A DNA stretch of 64,000 bases from Mycolicibacterium parafortuitum (GTDB lineage Bacteria > Actinomycetota > Actinomycetes > Mycobacteriales > Mycobacteriaceae): positions 310,001-374,000 of the forward strand of contig NZ_MVID01000001.1 of assembly GCF_002086815.1 (NCBI RefSeq), read 5' to 3'. A program made the translations under genes and the position numbers. Below, piece after piece: positions 57,249-64,000 of this stretch (position 1 is its first letter; every line of letters starts with the position of its first letter). The notes below the pieces were generated by a model. That model was not told the DNA's origin, searched no databases, and saw nothing but the letters and a program-made list of their open reading frames with translations.

Positions 57249-58838
57249 TCAGCGGCGTTCGTGGCTGTCCTCGATCACGGTGCGGCCGATCTCGGCGTAG
57301 ATCTGCGGCCGTGCGGTGCGTAGCCACAGGGCGTAGACCAACCCGACGAGGAACACCGCCAAGATCAGGTAGGGACCCACCTTGAACACCTGCGAGTTGG
57401 CCGCCAGGCCCGCCGCGAACGCCCGGTTGTCCCACAGCAGCCACACCACGTAGAGCATCGCCAGCCCGCCGATCAGCGGACAGATCAGCGTGGTGATCAC
57501 GTTGCCGCGGTGCACTTTCCGCGCCCAGAAGTACGAGATGACGGCCGCCGAGCAGATGGCCTGCACGAGCAGGATCGCCGCGGTCCCGATCAGCGCGAGC
57601 AAGCCGTAGATGTTGACGTAGGGCACCAACGCGGGGGTGTCGACGGGGACACCGTCGGCGTCGGGCACCTGCACCGCGGTGAACCCGGCGAACAGCACCA
57701 CGATCACCAGCGTGATGGCGCTCTGCAGCGTCGAGGCGACATAGGGCGACCCGTGCTTGGGGTGCGCGGCGCCGATCGTGTTGCGGGCCTTGGGTGACGG
57801 GATCTCACGGCCCAGCGCGAACAGGTAGCGCGACGCGGCGTTGTGGAAGGCCAGCGCGCATGCGAAGGAGCCGATGACGAGCAGGATCTTGTAGACATCG
57901 AGGAGCACCCCGCCGAGATTCTTCTCCACCAGCCCGAAGAACAGGTCCAGCGGCGATGCGCTGATCGACGCCTCGACCGAGGCCTTCGCGCCGTTGCCCG
58001 CCAGCACCATCGCCGAGATGAACGTGTAGAACAGGCCCAGTCCGATCACCGCGATCAACGTCGCGCGCGGGATGATCCGCTTCGGGTTGCGCGACTCCTC
58101 GCCGTAGACGGCCGTGGTCTCGAAGCCGACCCAGGACCAGAACGCGAAGAACAGCCCGATCGCCATCGATCCCGCCGCGGCCGCGGTGCCGAACGCCCCC
58201 GCGGGCAGGCCCTCGAACGCGTTGTTCAGCAGCACGGTCTGATCGAGCATGAAGCCGTCGGGCCCACCGCCGTTGGCGATCACGGTCATCGCCAACCCGA
58301 ACAGGATGAGCACCTCGGCGACCAGTGTCACCCCGAGGATGGCCGCGGTGAAACTGATGTGGAAATAGCACAGCACGGCGATGATCACGATGGCCACCAC
58401 CGCGAACACCAGCCATGGAATATCGACGCCCAGAAGCGAATTGACCGCATCGTTGGCGAAGTAGGCGCATCCGCCGATCAACGATCCTTCGAAGACCACG
58501 TAGGCGAACGTGGCCAGCAAGCCGCTGGCCATGCCCCAGATCTGCCCGAGACCGTGGGAGATGAAGCCGTAGAACGCGCCGGTGGTCGTGATGTGCCGTG
58601 CCATCGCGACATAACCGAGCGCGAACAGGGTCAGGATGATGGTGGCGAACAGGAAACCCGCGGGCGCGCCGAGGCCGTTGCCGTAGCCGACCGCGATCGG
58701 GGTGTTGCCCGTCATCGCGGTGATCGGCGCGGCATTGGCGACCGCCATGAAAATGACCGCGACCATTCCGATCGCGCCCTTCTTCAAACCGGGCGGGGCT
58801 TCAGGGGCGGGGTGAACAGCTGCGGATTCAGTTGCCAT
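57249..58838 (-). CDS. APC-superfamily amino acid permease
   Basis: A 529-residue transporter with about twelve to fourteen membrane segments. KKGAIGMVAVIFMAVANAAPITAMTGNTPIA near the start and WSWVGFETTAVYGEESRNPKRIIPRA in the middle are typical of APC amino acid/polyamine permeases. The ATG at 58838 follows AGGAGA; an upstream in-frame extension to 58922 has no ribosome site. It is transcribed in the same direction as the NarL-type regulator, about 100 bp upstream of it. The substrate is not predictable. Confidence 0.9.
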   Translation of the reverse strand: MATESAAVHPAPEAPPGLKKGAIGMVAVIFMAVANAAPITAMTGNTPIAVGYGNGLGAPAGFLFATIILTLFALGYVAMARHITTTGAFYGFISHGLGQIWGMASGLLATFAYVVFEGSLIGGCAYFANDAVNSLLGVDIPWLVFAVVAIVIIAVLCYFHISFTAAILGVTLVAEVLILFGLAMTVIANGGGPDGFMLDQTVLLNNAFEGLPAGAFGTAAAAGSMAIGLFFAFWSWVGFETTAVYGEESRNPKRIIPRATLIAVIGLGLFYTFISAMVLAGNGAKASVEASISASPLDLFFGLVEKNLGGVLLDVYKILLVIGSFACALAFHNAASRYLFALGREIPSPKARNTIGAAHPKHGSPYVASTLQSAITLVIVVLFAGFTAVQVPDADGVPVDTPALVPYVNIYGLLALIGTAAILLVQAICSAAVISYFWARKVHRGNVITTLICPLIGGLAMLYVVWLLWDNRAFAAGLAANSQVFKVGPYLILAVFLVGLVYALWLRTARPQIYAEIGRTVIEDSHERR

Positions 58839-59053
58839 CGAGGGTCTCCTGCTTCGGATCTCAGTCCGCGACGCACTGGCGCAGGACGAACCGAGCGTCG
58901 CACCGGACACCCGAGCCGACAAGCGGGGTCATCCACTCTTAACGGAACTTCCAGCGACCTCCCAGATTCGACAGCTGGTGACGGTGGGCCAGCAGGGCCA
59001 CAGTTCGGCCTCCCGATGGCCGCGGGACCCCGGGCGGGGGGCACACTAACGGG

Positions 59054-59392
59054 GTGAACGTGACGTCGAAGCTGCAATCGATCCTGGACTGGCTGCGTGC
59101 GGGCTACCCGGGCGGGGTGCCCGGCCCGGATCGTGTTCCGCTGCTGGCACTGTTGCGCGCGACGCCGCTCACCGAAGACCAGATCAGGGAAGTGGTGCGG
59201 CATCTGACCGAGCCAGGTACGCCCGCGGCTTCCGGGCAGCCGATCGCCGTCGACGAGATCGAGGCGTTCATCCAAGACGTCACCCATCACGACGCCGGAC
59301 CCGAGAACGTGGCGCGGGTCGCGGCGATACTGGCCGCGGCGGGCTGGCCGCTCGCCGGGGTGGAAGACCCGGGAGCGGCCGGCACCGGTTAG
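59054..59392 (+). CDS. DUF3349 family protein
   Basis: A 112-residue protein of the mycobacterial DUF3349 family, by position the ortholog of Rv3046c. LQSILDWLRAGYPGGVPGPDRVPLLALLRATPLTEDQIREVV is the family signature. It is a small helical protein with no catalytic motif. The start is the GTG at 59054. It converges on adhC with 3 bases between the stops. The function is unknown. Confidence 0.88.
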   Translation: MNVTSKLQSILDWLRAGYPGGVPGPDRVPLLALLRATPLTEDQIREVVRHLTEPGTPAASGQPIAVDEIEAFIQDVTHHDAGPENVARVAAILAAAGWPLAGVEDPGAAGTG

Positions 59393-59395
59393 CGG

Positions 59396-60442
59396 CTACC
59401 GCAGCGACGCGGTGTCGATGACGAACCGGTAGCGCACGTCGCTGGCGATGGTGCGCTCGTAGGCCTCGTTGATGTAATCCGGTGTGATGACCTCGATTTC
59501 GGGGCGCACATCGTGCTCGGCGCAGAAATCGAGCATCTCCTGGGTCTCGGCGATACCGCCGATCAGCGACCCCGAGATGCTGCGCCGCCCGAAGATCAGC
59601 GAGCCGGCGGGCACCTGCATCGGATGCTCGGGCATGCCGAGTTCGACGAGGGTGCCGTCACGCTTGAGCAGGTTCAGGTAGTCGGCGAGGTTCAGGTTCG
59701 CCGACACCGTGTTGATGATCAGATCGAAGCGACCGTGCAGTTCCTTGAAGGTTGCGCGGTCGCTGGTGGCGCGATAATCGCTGGCGCCCAATCGGATTCC
59801 GTCTTCCATCTTCTTCAGCGACTGGCTCATCACGGTCACCTCGGCGCCCATCGCCGCGGCCAGCTTGACCGCCAGATGGCCCAGGCCGCCCAGGCCGATC
59901 ACCGCGACCTTCTTGCCCGGTCCGGCGTTCCAGTGGCGCAGAGGCGAATACGTGGTGATGCCGGCGCACAGCAGCGGCGCCGCCTCGTCCAGTCCGACCG
60001 AGTCGGGGATGCGCAGCACGTAGTTCTCGTCGACGACGATCGCACCGCTGTAGCCGCCCTGGGTGGGTTCGCCGTCGCGGCCGACGGCGTTGTAGGTGCC
60101 GACCATGCCGCCGCCGGTGCAGTACTGCTCCTCACCGGCCCGGCAGGACTCGCAGTCGCGGCACGAATCGACGAAGCAGCCGACCCCGACGCGGTCGCCG
60201 ACTTTGTACTTCGACACCTCGGATCCGACTTCGGTGACGATGCCGGCGATCTCGTGACCCGGTACGACGGGGTAGGCCGGCTCACCCCATTCGCCGCGCA
60301 CCGTGTGGATGTCGGAGTGACAGATGCCGGCGAAGTGGATGTCGAACGCGACATCGTGCGGGCCCACGTCACGGCGGGTGATCGTCGTCTTGGTCAGCGG
60401 CTCGGTCGCGGACGTTGCTGCGTAAGCGGAAACAGTTTTCAT
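59396..60442 (-). CDS. adhC: NADP-dependent alcohol dehydrogenase AdhC
   Basis: A 348-residue zinc-dependent medium-chain dehydrogenase of the cinnamyl-alcohol/AdhC type. The catalytic zinc ligands are in [15 protein letters not shown] and [10 protein letters not shown]. The structural zinc cysteines are in [20 protein letters not shown]. The Rossmann motif is [11 protein letters not shown]. It closely follows M. tuberculosis AdhC, which reduces aldehydes with NADPH. The ATG at 60442 follows AGAGGT. It lies downstream of fecB on the same strand, separated by 173 bp. Confidence 0.94.
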   Translation of the reverse strand: MKTVSAYAATSATEPLTKTTITRRDVGPHDVAFDIHFAGICHSDIHTVRGEWGEPAYPVVPGHEIAGIVTEVGSEVSKYKVGDRVGVGCFVDSCRDCESCRAGEEQYCTGGGMVGTYNAVGRDGEPTQGGYSGAIVVDENYVLRIPDSVGLDEAAPLLCAGITTYSPLRHWNAGPGKKVAVIGLGGLGHLAVKLAAAMGAEVTVMSQSLKKMEDGIRLGASDYRATSDRATFKELHGRFDLIINTVSANLNLADYLNLLKRDGTLVELGMPEHPMQVPAGSLIFGRRSISGSLIGGIAETQEMLDFCAEHDVRPEIEVITPDYINEAYERTIASDVRYRFVIDTASLR

Positions 60443-60615
60443 CGAATACCTCTTCTTCGTCATCTACTAGGTGCGATAGGCGCGCTGCTCCGGATACCCG
60501 GATGGCGCCACGGCGCGACGCCGTCTGTGCGACGACTCCGTCTGTCCAACGTCGAGCCCGGTGGGATAGTCCCGGGGCTACCTGTGAGGTTGCGCCCAAT
60601 CGGCTGCGCCGGTTC

Positions 60616-61767
60616 TCAGTTGATGGGGGAGTTGACCCACCGCAGATCGGCGAGGATGCCGCGCGCGGCCACGACGCTGCCGGAGCCGTCGTTGCCTGCC
60701 CACACCTCGTTGTTGACCGCGAACACCCGGTCGTCGCGGGTGGCCGACAGCCTCTTCCACGCGTCGCTGCCGAGCACCTCGGGCGCGCGGTCGCGAGCCT
60801 GCGGGGTGGCGAACATCACGTACACGAGGTCGCCGTCGGCCATCGAGAAGTCCGGCGAATCGCCGAGGTCCTCGTCGGTGATGCCGATCTCGACGTACGG
60901 CTTGTCCCTGAACCGCTGCGATGCGGGACGGTCCACGCCGACGTCGGCGAGGACGCTGCCTGCGAAGTTGTCGACGCCGAACACCTTCATCGTGGTATCG
61001 GTGAACTGCACGACGGACGCCTGGTAGTGCGTCGCGTCGTTGTCGACGCCGGTCCTTTCGGCGGCCCGGTCGAAGTCGTCGAGGACCGCGTTGGCGGCCT
61101 CGGTGCGGCCGGTGGCGGCGCCGACGGCGCGCAGGTTGTCCTTCCACCCCGCTCCCGGCGCCCCGGTGAACACCGTCGGCGCGATCTCGGCCAGCGCCTC
61201 GTGGTGCTGCCCGGACAGCGCCGCCGAGGCGAGGATCAGATCCGGTTGCGCGTCACGGATCGCGTTCACATCGGGGGAGGTCCGGCTACCCACGACGGGA
61301 ACGTCATGGATGACGGCGCCCAGGTAGGACGGCGGGGCGTCGGCCCCGTCGGCCAGGGCCGTGCCGACGATGCGGGACTGCAGGCCCAGCGCACACAGCG
61401 CGTCCAGCTGGTCACCCGAGAGCGCGACGATGCGCTGCGGATCGGCACGCACCAGCGTCGTCTCGGGGATCGGGGGAGTGACACCGTGGCCCGTCGCGTT
61501 GCGCACTTCCCGGTCCGGCGGACCCTCGTCCAGCCGGGCCGGCTCCGCGGCACAGGACTCATCGGGCCTGCGGTCGTTGCCCAGCACCCCGGCACTCGCG
61601 ATCCGGGTCGTACTGGTCTGCACCGTCGCGGCCGGGTCCTGCCCGGGCGCCGGTTCGGCGTCCGATCCGCACCCGCTCAGGGAGAACACGACCACGGCGG
61701 TGCCGACGGCGGCCAGCCCCGTCGTCCGGGGCACCCAACGGCGCGCCCGCGCTCCGGTGAACAGCAC
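60616..61767 (-). CDS. fecB: FecB iron-siderophore binding lipoprotein
   Basis: A 383-residue periplasmic-binding protein of the BtuF/FecB class. The signal peptide ends in a lipobox at FSLSGC33, so it is anchored outside the membrane. The binding domain runs from about 95 (RIVALSGDQLDALCALGL) to the end, with the usual long connecting helix. M. tuberculosis FecB (Rv3044) binds ferric siderophores and heme. No ABC permease is adjacent. The GTG at 61767 is used. It is divergent from ctaD, an arrangement conserved in mycobacteria. Confidence 0.92.
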   Translation of the reverse strand: MLFTGARARRWVPRTTGLAAVGTAVVVFSLSGCGSDAEPAPGQDPAATVQTSTTRIASAGVLGNDRRPDESCAAEPARLDEGPPDREVRNATGHGVTPPIPETTLVRADPQRIVALSGDQLDALCALGLQSRIVGTALADGADAPPSYLGAVIHDVPVVGSRTSPDVNAIRDAQPDLILASAALSGQHHEALAEIAPTVFTGAPGAGWKDNLRAVGAATGRTEAANAVLDDFDRAAERTGVDNDATHYQASVVQFTDTTMKVFGVDNFAGSVLADVGVDRPASQRFRDKPYVEIGITDEDLGDSPDFSMADGDLVYVMFATPQARDRAPEVLGSDAWKRLSATRDDRVFAVNNEVWAGNDGSGSVVAARGILADLRWVNSPIN

Positions 61768-61861
61768 GCGAAGACGGTAACACCCGCCGTGTCACGCCAG
61801 GTCAGGGCATATCCTCGTAGCGAAACTGTGACGATCGGCCGTCAAATACGACCGTTTGTAG

Positions 61862-63718
<1,857 letters not shown>

Positions 63719-63747
63719 CGGTGACAACCCGCGACACCCGGGAGTGA

Positions 63748-64000
<253 letters not shown>

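Noticed and set aside
60510..60524. ACGGCG-CGA-CGCCGT inverted repeat upstream of adhC.
   Set aside because: A 6-bp arm of pure GC steps is expected by chance in such sequence, and nothing else supports a regulatory role.

Overview
The window is a high-GC actinobacterial chromosome segment, almost certainly from a fast-growing environmental mycobacterium (Mycolicibacterium-type). The evidence is the gene order. From about 14 kb to the right edge it carries, in inverted orientation and with insertions, the gene order I remember for the M. tuberculosis Rv3042c-Rv3063 interval: cstA, ligB, cyp136, a TetR regulator, an SDR, dinB2, a TetR regulator, an FMN reductase, nrdH-nrdI-nrdE, a TetR regulator, nrdF2, a DUF3349 gene, adhC, fecB, ctaD and serB2. 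This comparison is from memory, not a search. F420-dependent LLM oxidoreductases, IdeR-like boxes, an MTB12-like secreted protein and leaderless starts fit the same assignment. I see no rRNA or tRNA gene, CRISPR array, insertion sequence or prophage.

Region 1 (1-12.6 kb) is an accessory catabolic island: an acyl-CoA synthetase, a Rieske oxygenase, then a tightly overlapping five-gene operon (Baeyer-Villiger-type monooxygenase, alpha/beta hydrolase, small-molecule kinase-like protein, SnoaL-like protein, LLM oxidoreductase), an acyl-CoA carboxyltransferase, a second LLM oxidoreductase and a cytochrome P450. It looks like a pathway for a cyclic or polycyclic lipid such as a steroid or terpenoid. 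Its two divergent promoters share a TTACTGTA motif. A DUF559 nuclease-like gene sits inside it, bracketed by two related 51-53 bp palindromic repeats.

Region 2 (12.6-25.2 kb) has an MHS-family transporter, a ybdD-cstA pair, ligB, a membrane-anchored molybdopterin oxidoreductase, an SDR, poxB, a second kinase-like protein and a TauE-type permease. It ends with an orphan LeuA regulatory domain behind a leaderless leader peptide and an attenuator-like hairpin.

Region 3 (25.2-36.2 kb) is mostly syntenic core: cyp136/TetR, SDR, an inserted AAA ATPase and GAF pair, dinB2 with its TetR regulator, an FMN reductase and the class Ib ribonucleotide reductase genes nrdHIE. The only gene-free stretch over 300 bases is 32623-33203; it holds two hairpins, the NrdR box and a structured nrdH leader.

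Region 4 (36.2-48.2 kb) lies between nrdE and nrdF2. It has a divergent DUF5997/LysR-ligand-domain pair and a run of genes behind two IdeR-like boxes (secreted MTB12-like protein, ABC ATPase, permease, methyltransferase, HTH regulator, cupin). It also holds an OFA-type transporter with a 49-residue partner, a SUKH protein, a geranylgeranyl-reductase-like flavoprotein and an apparently frameshifted lipoprotein.

Region 5 (48.2-64 kb) has a GH3 glycosidase divergent from an ascorbate-type PTS, a PAS/GAF histidine kinase with two response regulators, an amino acid permease, and the conserved block DUF3349-adhC-fecB-ctaD-serB2 (serB2 is cut by the right edge).
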